Source: Rhodoferax sp. AJA081-3
Lineage (GTDB): Bacteria; Pseudomonadota; Gammaproteobacteria; Burkholderiales; Burkholderiaceae_C
Assembly: GCF_017798165.1 (NCBI RefSeq)
Contig: NZ_CP059068.1
Span: 3,968,001 to 4,032,000 of the forward strand
DNA: 64,000 bases
Reading direction: 5' to 3'
The position numbers were made by a program, and so were the translations under genes. The notes beneath the pieces were generated by a model. That model was not told where the DNA came from, did no database searches, and saw only the letters and a list, made by a program, of their open reading frames with translations. How positions within the stretch are numbered: position 1 is the stretch's first letter; each line of letters opens with the position of its first letter. Positions 25,994 to 35,008 of this stretch are shown here, one piece after another.

Positions 25994-26900
25994 TGGATAA
26001 CCTCCGTGCTACGCACTGCGGCGCGAGCTTGCTTGGGGCGGCCCGGCGCGGCGCCTCATGTGGCCCCACTGTGGTTGCGTGGTGGCCCGAAGCCTGGCGG
26101 CGCAGAGACGACACATCGTCCACCGAGCCGAGATAGGCCTCAATCACACCGGGATCGTTTTGCACCTCGCGCGGTGTGCCCATGGCCAGCATCTCGCCTT
26201 GGTTCATGGCCAGCACCCGGTCGGAGACCTTGGATACCAGCGACATGTCGTGCTCCACCATCAGTACCGTGATGCCCAGTTCGTGTTTGATGTCCTGTAT
26301 CCAGAAGGCCATGTCGTCTGTCTCTTCCACATTCAGGCCGCTGGAGGGTTCGTCTAGCAGCAGCAGTTTGGGCTCGGTGCACAGTGCGCGGGCCAGCTCC
26401 ACCACCTTGCGCACACCATAGGGCAGGCCGGCGACAAAGGTATCGCGGTAGTGCTGCAGGCCCAGAAAGTCGATCACTTCTTCAGCCTTCTCACGGGCCT
26501 TGAGTTCGGCCTCGCGCACCTTGGCGGTAAAGAACAGGTCTTGCCACAGGTTGGTGGCCCTGTGGGTATGGCGGCCGATCAGCAGGTTGTGCAAGACGGA
26601 TGCGTGTTCAAACAGCTCGATATTCTGAAAGGTGCGCGCAATACCCAGCGAGGCCACGCTCTGCGGGGGCTGCTCGGTCAGCTTGAGCATGCCATCCGGA
26701 CCCATGAAATCGATGCTGCCCGTGGTGGGGGTGTAGATGCGGCTGATCAGGTTGAACACGGTGGTCTTGCCCGCACCATTGGGGCCAATCAGGGTGAACA
26801 CCTCGCCCTGTTTGACGTCAAAACTCACGTTGTTGACGGCCAGCACACCACCGAAGCGCACGCTCAGATTCTTCGCCGACAGGAGATTGTTGTTCGTCAT
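25770..26900 (-). CDS. livG: LivG-type ABC transporter ATP-binding protein with aberrant C-terminal overrun
   Basis: Residues 1-265 are a normal LivG: Walker A GPNGAGKTT near 41, signature GVRKVVELARALC, Walker B LLLLDEPSSGL, and end VIEAYLGSVDD. No stop follows; the frame then crosses a GC-rich repeat (26006-26075) and runs 224 bases into livF in a different frame, giving about 110 extra residues (SSEHLATCHQRPPGAQ and on) that are only the out-of-frame shadow of livF. I therefore expect a functional LivG core with a meaningless tail, unless translation stops early. The start overlaps the livM stop by 4 bases (ATGA). Confidence 0.85.
   Translation of the reverse strand: MTNNNLLSAKNLSVRFGGVLAVNNVSFDVKQGEVFTLIGPNGAGKTTVFNLISRIYTPTTGSIDFMGPDGMLKLTEQPPQSVASLGIARTFQNIELFEHASVLHNLLIGRHTHRATNLWQDLFFTAKVREAELKAREKAEEVIDFLGLQHYRDTFVAGLPYGVRKVVELARALCTEPKLLLLDEPSSGLNVEETDDMAFWIQDIKHELGITVLMVEHDMSLVSKVSDRVLAMNQGEMLAMGTPREVQNDPGVIEAYLGSVDDVSSLRRQASGHHATTVGPHEAPRRAAPSKLAPQCVARRLSSEHLATCHQRPPGAQTAECGKCLWPHQGHTRRQPAGAPQRDCHRAGLQRRRQDHDSENHLRHHRSAQGFYRVQG
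26006..26075 (+). repeat. GC-rich repeat at the livG/livF junction (copy B, partial)
   Basis: CTTGGGGCGGCCCGGCGCGG and GTGGCCCCACTG resemble parts of the gene-end hairpin repeat. Its position coincides with the place where livG loses its expected stop codon, so insertion or decay of this repeat may have caused the overrun. Confidence 0.5.
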
Positions 26901-27973
26901 TTCAGGCGATCCGATTTTTGGAAAGACTTCTGCCGTTTGAACATGCCCTTGCGGTAGAAAGGGAACATCTGCAGATAGGTACGCACCTTGAGCCAGCGGC
27001 CATACAGCCCCATGGGCTCAAACAGCACAAAGGCAATCAGCACAGAGCCGTAAATCACGCTTTTCAGGCCGGGTGCCTGGCCAATAAACTCGGGCAAAAA
27101 TCCTTTGACCGCCGAGATGCCCTGGGGCAGGATGATCAGGAACACAGCACCCAGAAACACGCCGTGTACCGAACCCAAGCCACCGATCACAATCATCAGC
27201 AGCAGGTCAATCGACTGCAACAGGTTGAACTGGTCCGGCGAAATGAAGCGCAGGTTGTGGGCGTAGAGTGCGCCGGCCAGGCCGGCCAGCGCGGCTGAAA
27301 TGGAGAAGGACAGGGTCTTGTAGTAGGCCAGGTGGATCCCCATGCTTTGCGCAGAAATCTCCGAGTCGCGTATGGCGACAAAGGCGCGCCCTGTGGGGCT
27401 GCGCAGCAGGTTGAGAATGCCCAGGGTGCAGGCCACGGTGATGGCCAGGCACACAAAGTAGAAGCCTTCTCCACTGCCAATGTCGTAACCGAACAGAACG
27501 ATGCTGGCGATGGACTTGCCCGCATTGCCGCCGGTGACCGACTCCCAGCGGGCAAATACTTCTTCAATGATGAAGCCAAACGACAGCGTCGCCATGCCCA
27601 GGTAAATGCCCTTGAGCCGTAGTGCTGGCAAGCCCACCACAATACCGATCAAGGCCGACAACAGACCCGAACAACCCAACGACAACAAGAAGGGCACGCC
27701 TATGCCCGTCAGATAGGCCTGTGTGTAGGCCCCCACGCCCAGGAAAGCGGCATGCCCCAGCGAGAACTGCCCGGTAAAGCCTGCCAGCAGCATCAGCCCC
27801 AGGCCCGCAATGGCGTAGATCAGCACCAGGTTGAGCTGGGCCAGGCTGTACTCGGCCAACAGCCAGGGGGCGGCCAGCAGCAGTAGCATGAGCACGCTGT
27901 ACCAAAAGACATGCCCGCCATGTTTGGCGAGATTGATGTCCTGCGCGTAGTCGGTCTTGAAGATAAAGCGCAT
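26897..27973 (-). CDS. livM: LivM-type ABC transporter permease
   Basis: A 358-residue inner-membrane permease with 8-10 hydrophobic segments (VLMLLLLAAPWLL, LVLIYAIAGLGLMLLAG, LSLGCSGLLSALIGIVVGLP). The EAA-like loop is in RFISPDQFNLLQSIDLLLMI. ATG 27973 is one base after the livH stop; an in-frame start at 28003 would overlap livH and add non-homologous residues. It partners LivH to form the transmembrane pore. The 3' end overlaps livG (ATGA). Confidence 0.9.
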   Translation of the reverse strand: MRFIFKTDYAQDINLAKHGGHVFWYSVLMLLLLAAPWLLAEYSLAQLNLVLIYAIAGLGLMLLAGFTGQFSLGHAAFLGVGAYTQAYLTGIGVPFLLSLGCSGLLSALIGIVVGLPALRLKGIYLGMATLSFGFIIEEVFARWESVTGGNAGKSIASIVLFGYDIGSGEGFYFVCLAITVACTLGILNLLRSPTGRAFVAIRDSEISAQSMGIHLAYYKTLSFSISAALAGLAGALYAHNLRFISPDQFNLLQSIDLLLMIVIGGLGSVHGVFLGAVFLIILPQGISAVKGFLPEFIGQAPGLKSVIYGSVLIAFVLFEPMGLYGRWLKVRTYLQMFPFYRKGMFKRQKSFQKSDRLK

Positions 27974-27974
27974 G

Positions 27975-28898
27975 TCAGACCTTCTTGCGGAGTTTTTCGC
28001 CAAACAGGCCGTTGGGCTTGACCATCAACATGACCAGAACCACCACATAAGCTGCGGTGTCCTTGAAGCCATCGGGCAAATAGAAGCCAGCCAGTGACTC
28101 CACAATGCCAATGACGAGACCACCCACAATGGCGCCGGGCAGGCTGCCAAAGCCCCCCACCACGGCGGCCGGGAAGGCCTTGAGCCCGATGAAGCCCATA
28201 TTGGCGTGGACAAAGGTAATCGGTGCCAGCAAGATGCCCGCAATGGCGGCGACCGCCGCCGCCAGGCCCCAGGCAATACCGTTGAGCCTCTGCACAGGGA
28301 TACCCATGTAGTAGGCTGCCAACTGGTTTTGCGAAGCGGCCTGCATGGCAATGCCCAGCTTGCTGTAACGGAACAGGGCGAACAACAACACGCACAAAAT
28401 GCCGGTGGCGCCGATGATGACCAGATGCTCCACATTGAGCACCAGCGCGCCAATGCCCATCTCATTGCCGCCAAACTTCAGGATCTCATCTTTGTAGGGT
28501 ACGGGCAGGGCATTGGTGTCGGTGCCAATGCCAGGGATCATGGTGATCAGGCCGCGCGCCACGTAACCAATGCCGATGGTCAGCATCACAATAGAAAACG
28601 CGGGCTGCCCCAGAATAGGGCGAATGACAATACGCTCCAGCAAGACGCCAAAGACAGACATCGCCACCAGTACGCTGATGATGGACAGCCAGTAAGGAAA
28701 GCCCATCATGGTCATGCAGACCAAGCCACCAAAGGCGCCGAGCATCATGAGTTCGCCCTGGGCGAAGCTCACGGTTTCGGTGGCCTTGTAGATCAACACA
28801 AAGCCGAGTGCAATCAGACCGTAGATGCACCCCTGTGCAATCCCGCTGATCACCAGTTGAAGAAACAGCACGTCGTCTCCTAATGTTTTGAGCTTCAC
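27975..28898 (-). CDS. livH: LivH-type ABC transporter permease
   Basis: A 307-residue permease, first gene of the minus-strand operon. It starts with hydrophobic LFLQLVISGIAQGCIYGLIA and continues with ALGFVLIYKATETVSFAQGE, the LivH signature. GLKAFPAAVVGGFGSLPGAI is the cytoplasmic EAA-type loop that contacts the ATPases. The promoter should lie in the 80-base gap with the divergent enoyl-CoA hydratase. With LivM, LivG, LivF and the two binding proteins it forms one complete importer. Confidence 0.92.
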   Translation of the reverse strand: MKLKTLGDDVLFLQLVISGIAQGCIYGLIALGFVLIYKATETVSFAQGELMMLGAFGGLVCMTMMGFPYWLSIISVLVAMSVFGVLLERIVIRPILGQPAFSIVMLTIGIGYVARGLITMIPGIGTDTNALPVPYKDEILKFGGNEMGIGALVLNVEHLVIIGATGILCVLLFALFRYSKLGIAMQAASQNQLAAYYMGIPVQRLNGIAWGLAAAVAAIAGILLAPITFVHANMGFIGLKAFPAAVVGGFGSLPGAIVGGLVIGIVESLAGFYLPDGFKDTAAYVVVLVMLMVKPNGLFGEKLRKKV

Positions 28899-28978
28899 GT
28901 TTATAGCTGTTGCGATTCATTTCCCCGCTAGGGTTCTCACTGATACTGTGTCCCGCGCGAGACTGTTTAATCAGATGG

Positions 28979-29797
28979 ATGAATGCCCCCGTAGAAACCC
29001 GCAAACACGGTGCCATCACCGTAGTAACCCTTGACCGTATGGATGTTCGCAACGCGGTGGATGCCGATACGGCACGCCGGTTGTACGACGCGTTTGTGGC
29101 GTTTGATGCGGACCCCCATGCGCGTGTTGCTGTCTTCCACGGTGCCCACGGCCACTTCTGCGCAGGTTGGGATTTGCAAGCCGGAGCACGCATGGCCCAG
29201 CAGCTGCAGCAAGGCGCGGATCCTTTTGCCGCACTGAACTTTTCAGGTGCTGACTATGCGGCGGGTGCACCGGGGCCCGCGGGCCCCATGGGGCCTTCGC
29301 GTCTGTTGCTGTCCAAGCCGGTGATTGCCGCAATCAGTGGTGCCGCGGTGGCGGGTGGCATGGAGTTGGCGCTGTGGTGCGATATGCGTGTGATGGATGC
29401 CGATGCCTACTTCGGCGTGTTTTGCCGCCGCTTTGGTGTGCCGCTGATAGACGGTGGCACCGTGCGCCTGCCGCGCCTGATCGGCATGGGCCACGCCATG
29501 GACTTGATACTGACCGGGCGCAAAGTGGAAGCCACTGAGGCCTTGCAGATGGGGCTGTGCAACCGCGTGGTACCCACTGGCGAGGCACTGGCGGCAGCGG
29601 TGGCCTTGGCAGGGCAGTTGGCAGGTTTTCCACAAGACACCATGTTGGCCGACCGGGCCAGCGCGTATGCCCAGTGGGACTTGGGACTGCCGCAGGCCCT
29701 GCAGCAGGAGTGGGAGCGGGGCAGGGCCTGTATTGCCACTGGATTGGAAGGCGCAGCGCGCTTTGCCGCAGGGGCAGGGCGGCACGGGAAGTTTTAG
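28979..29797 (+). CDS. enoyl-CoA hydratase/isomerase family protein
   Basis: A 272-residue crotonase. The oxyanion-hole segments are HGHFCAGWDLQAGA and AAISGAAVAGGMELALWCDM, with the position usually holding the catalytic Glu falling in the loop after FCRRFGVPLIDGG. The start at 28979 gives the usual N-terminus (VETRKHGAITVVTLDR); an upstream ATG (28910) would extend it into the promoter region shared with livH. It lies divergent to the liv-ligase operon, so it could act in the same acyl-CoA route, but no operon link exists. Dispersed element copy 5 follows its stop. Confidence 0.88.
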   Translation: MNAPVETRKHGAITVVTLDRMDVRNAVDADTARRLYDAFVAFDADPHARVAVFHGAHGHFCAGWDLQAGARMAQQLQQGADPFAALNFSGADYAAGAPGPAGPMGPSRLLLSKPVIAAISGAAVAGGMELALWCDMRVMDADAYFGVFCRRFGVPLIDGGTVRLPRLIGMGHAMDLILTGRKVEATEALQMGLCNRVVPTGEALAAAVALAGQLAGFPQDTMLADRASAYAQWDLGLPQALQQEWERGRACIATGLEGAARFAAGAGRHGKF

Positions 29798-29807
29798 TGA
29801 AGTGTGC

Positions 29808-29866
29808 CTCTAGCCCCCGTGAAATATAACCGTATAGCTATTGATTAAATAGCAAGTGCACCGCCG
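29808..29866 (+). repeat. dispersed element, copy 5
   Basis: The box CCTCTAGCCCCCGTGAAATA is perfect, and GCTATTGATTAAATAGC forms a 6-base stem (GCTATT/AATAGC). It lies between the convergent hydratase and octad-repeat genes. Confidence 0.9.
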
Positions 29867-29869
29867 ATA

Positions 29870-32800
29870 CTAGCCTGCAGTGCTGGCCAGCGTGGTGGTA
29901 TCGGAATGCGGGGTCAGTGTGGTGACCAAAGTGGTGGTCGCTGGCACCGCTGACGCGTAGCCAAGCTTTGCTGGCTGACCATTGGCATCGAATTGCCGCA
30001 TCGCGTCCACCACGTCTTGTAGACCATCACCCGAGGCATATACGGGCGTAGGTGTTTGCGCTGCAGAAGTTGTCAGTTGCACGGAACTGGACGATGGTGT
30101 TGCCGCGACAGTCGCCATGAACGACGCCATGGCGTCCACCATGCCAGGCACCGCAAACTGCTGCGCGTCCATGGCAGTCGGTGCCAAGGTGTTGCTGTTG
30201 CTCGCGGTGTCCTGGATCGCCGGTGGCAGCTGTAGTGGAGGTACTGGGGCGGGCGCCGGGATGCCGGACGGCAGTCCAACACCACCGCTTGCACTGGCCG
30301 TGGGGTCACTCGTGGCAAACCACACGTCAACCATGTCATGGCTTGCACCATCGGTTGTGGTGTAGCTGGACGCCAGGCCGATGACGTTGCCGTTGTCCAC
30401 AACAAACGTGGATTGCGCCGCGAGGTCCAGTTGCGCGATATTCAGCGATGACAGGCTGTGCAACTCCGTGGTTTCACTCACGCCGTCTGAGTTGCCATCG
30501 ACCCACACCATCAATTCCGAGAAGGCGGAATCTGCCGTGGTGATTTGCCCATCGGCATTGGTGTCCAGTTCTGCCAAGGCCTGGTAACCGTTGCTTGCCT
30601 TTTGGCCGTTTGCCAGGTTGGTACCCTCGCCAAACAACTCCTCACCGCCATTGATGCTGCCATCACGGTTTCTGTCCAGCACCAGCAACCCATTGTCCGG
30701 CGCGACCCACCCGGTATGCACCTGCTGGCCGTTGCCGTAAATGTCAAACAGCACGCCGTTTGTGATGCTCTGCGTGGAGATGCCGTTGCCGGTAAGGTCC
30801 AGGACAATAGGGGAACCCAGCGCCAATTGGGCGATCTGGTCCGGGCTCAACGCGCCGTATTGGTCGGGACTTAATGCCATCACCTGTTCGGGTGTCAGTG
30901 CAGCGATCTGGTCTGTTGTGAGTGCGACCATCTGGTTGGTCGTCAGGCCCGCCTGTATCTGTGTGGTGGTCAATACCGCAATGTCCTGGGTGTCCAGCGC
31001 CGCGGCACCATCGGTGGTGAAGGCTGCCACGGCGTCCGTCCGCAATACCACCACTTGATGCGTTTGCAGTGCAACAACCTGGTTGGTCGTCAGCGCCGCA
31101 ACCTGATCTGTTGTCAGTGCGCCGACCGCGTCGGTGTTCAATGCGGCTACGTCCCCAGTTTCCATAGCGACCATCTGGTCCGTGTTCAGAACGATGACCT
31201 GGCTGGTGTGGAGCGCCGCAACCTGGTCGGTGCGCAGCGCGACGATCTGGTCTGTCGTCAAACCGGCGCTGATTTGGTTGGTGTTCAACGCAACAACCTG
31301 TTCGGTCGTCAGCGCCGCCACTTGGTTGGTGGTGAGTCCTTGGCTGATCTGGTCTGTAGTCAGCGCGCCGACTGCGGCGGTGTTCAGTGCTGCGACGTCC
31401 TGGGTTTCCATCGCGGTCAACTGGTCCGTGCTTAATACGATGACCTGGTTCGTGTGAAGCGCCGCAATCTGGTCGGTGCGCAGTGCGACGATCTGGTCGG
31501 TGGCCAAACCTGATGCAATCTGATCGGTGCTCAACGCGGCAACGGCGTTGGAGGAGAGGGCTGCCACCTGTCCGGTGGACAATCCCGCTACATCCTGTGT
31601 CGATAGTGCGCCGATCTGCGCCGTTGTCAGCGCCGCCATCTGGGTGGTCTGGATTGCGGCGATCTGGTCGCTGCTCAGCGCCACAATCTGGTCGGTGTTG
31701 AGGGCTGCCACTTGAGCTGTGGTCAGCGCCGCCACTTGGTTGGTGGTGAGTCCTTGGCTGATCTGGTCCGTTGTCAGCGCGCCGACTGCGGCGGTGTTCA
31801 GTGCTGCAACATCCTGGGTTTCCATCGCGGTCAACTGGTCCGTGCTTAATACGATGACCTGGTTCGTGTGAAGCGCCGCAATCTGGTCGGTGCGCAGTGC
31901 GACGATCTGGTCGGTGGCCAAACCTGATGCAATCTGATCGGTGTTCAACGCGGCAACGGCGTTTGAGGAGAGGGCTGCCACATGTCCGGTGGACAAGCCC
32001 GTCACATCCTGCGTCGAAAGTGCGCCGATCTGCGCCGTTGTCAGCGCCGCCATCTGGTTGGTCTGGAGTGCGGCGATCTGGTCGCTGCTCAGCGCCATGA
32101 TCTGGCTTGTAGTCAACGTCCCTACTGCAGCAGTGTTCAAGGCGGCAACGTCCTGGGTTTCCATGGCGCTGAGTTGCGCAGTGCTCAGTGCGACTGCCTG
32201 GTTTGAACTGAGTGCGCCAGCCTGGTCGGTACGCAACGCAACAACTTGTGCGGTGGTCAGTGCGGCGATTTGGTTGGTGGACAAACCCAGGGTGACCTGG
32301 CCGGTCGTCAGCGCGCCTACGGCGGCCGTTGTCAGTGCAGCGATGTCCTGGGTTACTAGCGCGCCCAGTTGGTTGGTGGTCAGGGCGACCACCTGGAGCG
32401 AGCTAAGCACTGCCGCCTGGTCCGTACGCATAACGCCGACCTGGGTCACCGTCATGCCCAACTGAATCTGCTCGGTAGTCAGTACGGAAACCTGGGCCGT
32501 GGTCAGGGCTGCGAATTGTTCGGTGGACATGAAGCTGATGCTTTGCGGCGTCAACGATGCAATCAGTGACGTGGGCAATGCCGCAATCTGGTCGGTGGTC
32601 AACACACCGTTGTTGACCGGGCTGGTGACCAGGGCGGGAACCTGTGTCGTTGGTGTTGTTGTTATCGTGGGCTCCAGACTGGCTTGGCTCTGGTCGACCA
32701 GTTTTGTGCCGAGGGCCGCAATGCCTGCTGCAGACAGCGCCGCGATGTCTTGCGCCGAAAACGCGGCAACCTGTGCTGCAGTCAAGGCCGCCAGCTGGTC

Positions 32801-33361
32801 GGTCCGCAGGGTAGCTACCTGGGCGGTTGTCAAGGCCACAATTTGGTCTGTGGTCAGTGCGGCAACCTGATCGGTCCTCGCGGCGGCTACCTGAGCAGTT
32901 GTCAGCGCGGAAATTTGGTCTGTGGTCAGCGCTCCAACCTCTTTAGCCACCCATGCCGTGAAGATCGCCCTGGCTTCGGCCGCCACGGCATTGATCTGCA
33001 TTGGATTGGTCATGCCCAACTGTTGGGCGAACTGAACCAGGTCACCACCCTGGGTCAGGAACTCGCTGATTTGCTGGGGCGTGTAATACCTGCCACCCAC
33101 GGCCAGGCCACCAGCATGTGAGGCCGGAGGGGTCAGCGTGCCGTTTGCTCCCCAACTGTAGCCATGTTGGGATGCATAACCCACGATGTCCGCCGCCGAC
33201 ACGTTTTGCCCGCCAATTGCCAGCGCCTGCTGAATCTGCGCCACACCCAGGCCCATGTAGGCTGCCTGCACGGCGATAACGTCCAGACTGGGGTTGCCTG
33301 CAAAAAAGCCTTGTATCTGGCTATCGGAAAAGGTATTCCCGTTGGCTGCGGTGATTGGCAT
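29870..33361 (-). CDS. giant octad-repeat protein with EF-hand-like C-terminal region, probably secreted
   Basis: A 1163-residue protein without signal peptide or membrane segment. Residues 5-75 are a helical module (FSDSQIQGFFAGNPS, then GLGVAQIQQALAIGG and GYSWGANGTLT) shared with the protein at 35118; a related segment (RYYTPQQISEFLTQ) is near 95. Residues about 145-845 are roughly 85 copies of an eight-residue repeat, ALTTDQIA-like, with occasional one-residue slips. Residues about 850-980 hold VLDLTGNGI and Ca-type loops DRNRDGSINGGEE, DTNADGQITTAD and DGNSDGVSETTE, as found in RTX-type exported proteins. The tail is Ala/Pro/Thr rich. The missing signal peptide and Ca loops suggest type I secretion as an adhesin or matrix protein; no type I exporter is adjacent. 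Confidence 0.8.
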   Translation of the reverse strand: MPITAANGNTFSDSQIQGFFAGNPSLDVIAVQAAYMGLGVAQIQQALAIGGQNVSAADIVGYASQHGYSWGANGTLTPPASHAGGLAVGGRYYTPQQISEFLTQGGDLVQFAQQLGMTNPMQINAVAAEARAIFTAWVAKEVGALTTDQISALTTAQVAAARTDQVAALTTDQIVALTTAQVATLRTDQLAALTAAQVAAFSAQDIAALSAAGIAALGTKLVDQSQASLEPTITTTPTTQVPALVTSPVNNGVLTTDQIAALPTSLIASLTPQSISFMSTEQFAALTTAQVSVLTTEQIQLGMTVTQVGVMRTDQAAVLSSLQVVALTTNQLGALVTQDIAALTTAAVGALTTGQVTLGLSTNQIAALTTAQVVALRTDQAGALSSNQAVALSTAQLSAMETQDVAALNTAAVGTLTTSQIMALSSDQIAALQTNQMAALTTAQIGALSTQDVTGLSTGHVAALSSNAVAALNTDQIASGLATDQIVALRTDQIAALHTNQVIVLSTDQLTAMETQDVAALNTAAVGALTTDQISQGLTTNQVAALTTAQVAALNTDQIVALSSDQIAAIQTTQMAALTTAQIGALSTQDVAGLSTGQVAALSSNAVAALSTDQIASGLATDQIVALRTDQIAALHTNQVIVLSTDQLTAMETQDVAALNTAAVGALTTDQISQGLTTNQVAALTTEQVVALNTNQISAGLTTDQIVALRTDQVAALHTSQVIVLNTDQMVAMETGDVAALNTDAVGALTTDQVAALTTNQVVALQTHQVVVLRTDAVAAFTTDGAAALDTQDIAVLTTTQIQAGLTTNQMVALTTDQIAALTPEQVMALSPDQYGALSPDQIAQLALGSPIVLDLTGNGISTQSITNGVLFDIYGNGQQVHTGWVAPDNGLLVLDRNRDGSINGGEELFGEGTNLANGQKASNGYQALAELDTNADGQITTADSAFSELMVWVDGNSDGVSETTELHSLSSLNIAQLDLAAQSTFVVDNGNVIGLASSYTTTDGASHDMVDVWFATSDPTASASGGVGLPSGIPAPAPVPPLQLPPAIQDTASNSNTLAPTAMDAQQFAVPGMVDAMASFMATVAATPSSSSVQLTTSAAQTPTPVYASGDGLQDVVDAMRQFDANGQPAKLGYASAVPATTTLVTTLTPHSDTTTLASTAG
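31314..32098 (-). repeat. 414-base near-identical tandem duplication within the octad-repeat gene
   Basis: The segment starting at 31314 recurs at 31728 (offset 414 bases, 138 codons) and stays nearly identical for about 370 bases, with only scattered single-base differences. This is a recent in-frame duplication on top of the 24-base octad period. Confidence 0.8.
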
Positions 33362-33471
33362 GCTGTCTCTCCCCCTGTCAGAGCTGCGCCTTGACGGAAT
33401 GCGTGGTCAAGCGACACAGCAGAGTGCAAGCGTCAGCATACTGCGACTATCGCCAAAGATGTACTGACTAT

Positions 33472-33488
33472 TACCGAACGCATCGGTA
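33472..33488. promoter_or_regulatory. inverted repeat upstream of the octad-repeat gene
   Basis: TACCGA-ACGCA-TCGGTA, perfect six-base arms with a five-base spacer, about 110 bases upstream of the start at 33361. Possible operator; no regulator is adjacent. The rest of the 228-base gap 33362-33589 shows nothing else I can identify. Confidence 0.4.
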
Positions 33489-33589
33489 TGTGGTCTGTCA
33501 AAGTGACCCGGGATGCCGCGTCAATTCACCGGTTTAACGGGGCCTGTCCAAGCGCTGGAGCAATCCGTTGGCCGCTTTCGGATCGAAAC

Positions 33590-35008
33590 TCACAAGAGTT
33601 CGTACAGGGCTGCGTTGGCACGGGTTGGTCGCCCCCACCCGTATTCATCGGAGCCTCCAACGACCAGCACGGAGCCGTCACGCAAGAGGGTTGCCGTGTG
33701 TCCCGCCCGAGGGCCCAATACCAAAGGGGTTGTCGCCGACCAGGTGTTGGTAGCTGGGTCATACAACTCGCTGGTGTCGGTCGCTGTGGATTCGGTATAG
33801 ACCCCACCACCGGTTATCAGCACCGTACCGTTGGATAACAGCGTTGCAGTGTGGTCTCCGCGGTTGGTCGAAATGGTCCCAGCCAATGACCATGTATCGG
33901 TAACGGGGTCATACACCGTGGCGTTGCGCTCGGCCACCCGGCCGGGTACAAACAGCACCTTGCCGTTGGCTAACAGCGTGGCAGAAACCCTCAAGGAAGT
34001 AACTGGGGGCCTGGCGGCAGTAGTCCAGCGGTTGGATGCGGGATCATAAATTTCGGCTACGCCTGCACCTCCATATACGAGTGTTCTCCCGTCGCGGAGC
34101 AAGGTGGAGGTATGAAAAGACCGCGCTGCAGCCATGGGGGGCACATCGGCCCAGGTATTGGTCGCCGGATCAAAAAGACGGGCAGCCTTTGAGTCGGTGT
34201 TGTCACCCAGATAGCCTCCGGTAAGCAGTACTTTGCCATTCGGCAGCAGTGTGGCAGCCAGGCCGTAATAACCGACCAAGTCGCGCCCCACCGTGCTGGG
34301 AGACGGAAGGGCGGTCACGGTATTGTTGGCCGGGTCATACAGTTCAAATCCGACCAGCAACTTACCGTTGGGCAATAACGTTGCAGTGTGCCCATAGGGG
34401 CTTACAGAGGTTCTCCCGACAAGTTTCCAGTCCTTTGACACCGGGTCATACAGCTCAACTGCGGAGGCTGCTACACCGGCCGCAGACGTTGTTCCACCTA
34501 CAACCAGCACTTTTCCATCGGGTAACAGGGTCGCCGTGTGGCCGGCACGCGCGGTCTGCAGGCTACCTGTGGCGCTCCAATGCACGGGCTGCTCAGGCGT
34601 CGCCGTATTGGAAACACCGGATGCGACACTGACGCCGGCGGCATTTGTTGCAGTGACGGTAAACGTGTAGCTGACCCCATTGGAGAGCCCCGTCACAACA
34701 TGGTTCAACGTGGTGCTTCCTGCATCGCTGTCTATGCCACCGGCTGGGGATGTGCTGACCGTATACCCGGTGATGGCGCTACCGCCGTTGTTGCCAGGTG
34801 CAGTGAAGCTTACAGTCGCTGATGCCCGCCCGGCAATAGCAACAACGTCGGTGGGTGCGCCGGGTGTCGAAATCACAGCTGGCGGAGTGATCGGAGCAGG
34901 GGAGGTGCCCCCGCTAACGCCACCGCCTTCACTCCCGCCACCACATGCCACCAGCGTGAGCATCATGCCGCCCACCAAAGCGGCAGTTCCTTTGTTCAAA
35001 AATCGCAT
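33590..35008 (-). CDS. kelch-repeat lipoprotein with fibronectin III domain
   Basis: A 472-residue lipoprotein. The signal peptide ends in a lipobox (TLVACGGGS; Cys near residue 22), so the mature protein is lipid-anchored. A fibronectin type III domain lies at about 50-140 (GAPTDVVAIAGRASATVSFT, GLSNGVSYTFTVTATNAAG). From about 145 there are about six kelch blades, each with (G)HTATLLPDGKVLVVGG-like strands followed by ELYDPATNTW; they should form a beta propeller like galactose oxidase. No catalytic copper ligands are obvious. It lies between two FFAG-module proteins on the same strand and may be part of one surface cluster; ligand unknown. Confidence 0.85.
   Translation of the reverse strand: MRFLNKGTAALVGGMMLTLVACGGGSEGGGVSGGTSPAPITPPAVISTPGAPTDVVAIAGRASATVSFTAPGNNGGSAITGYTVSTSPAGGIDSDAGSTTLNHVVTGLSNGVSYTFTVTATNAAGVSVASGVSNTATPEQPVHWSATGSLQTARAGHTATLLPDGKVLVVGGTTSAAGVAASAVELYDPVSKDWKLVGRTSVSPYGHTATLLPNGKLLVGFELYDPANNTVTALPSPSTVGRDLVGYYGLAATLLPNGKVLLTGGYLGDNTDSKAARLFDPATNTWADVPPMAAARSFHTSTLLRDGRTLVYGGAGVAEIYDPASNRWTTAARPPVTSLRVSATLLANGKVLFVPGRVAERNATVYDPVTDTWSLAGTISTNRGDHTATLLSNGTVLITGGGVYTESTATDTSELYDPATNTWSATTPLVLGPRAGHTATLLRDGSVLVVGGSDEYGWGRPTRANAALYELL

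Noticed and set aside
25770..26000. C-terminal domain of LivG
   Set aside because: The residues are an out-of-frame reading of livF, not a domain.
30900..32900. Possible CRISPR array or DNA-level tandem repeat
   Set aside because: The 24-base periodicity is explained by the octad repeats of the coding sequence; there are no constant repeats with unique spacers.
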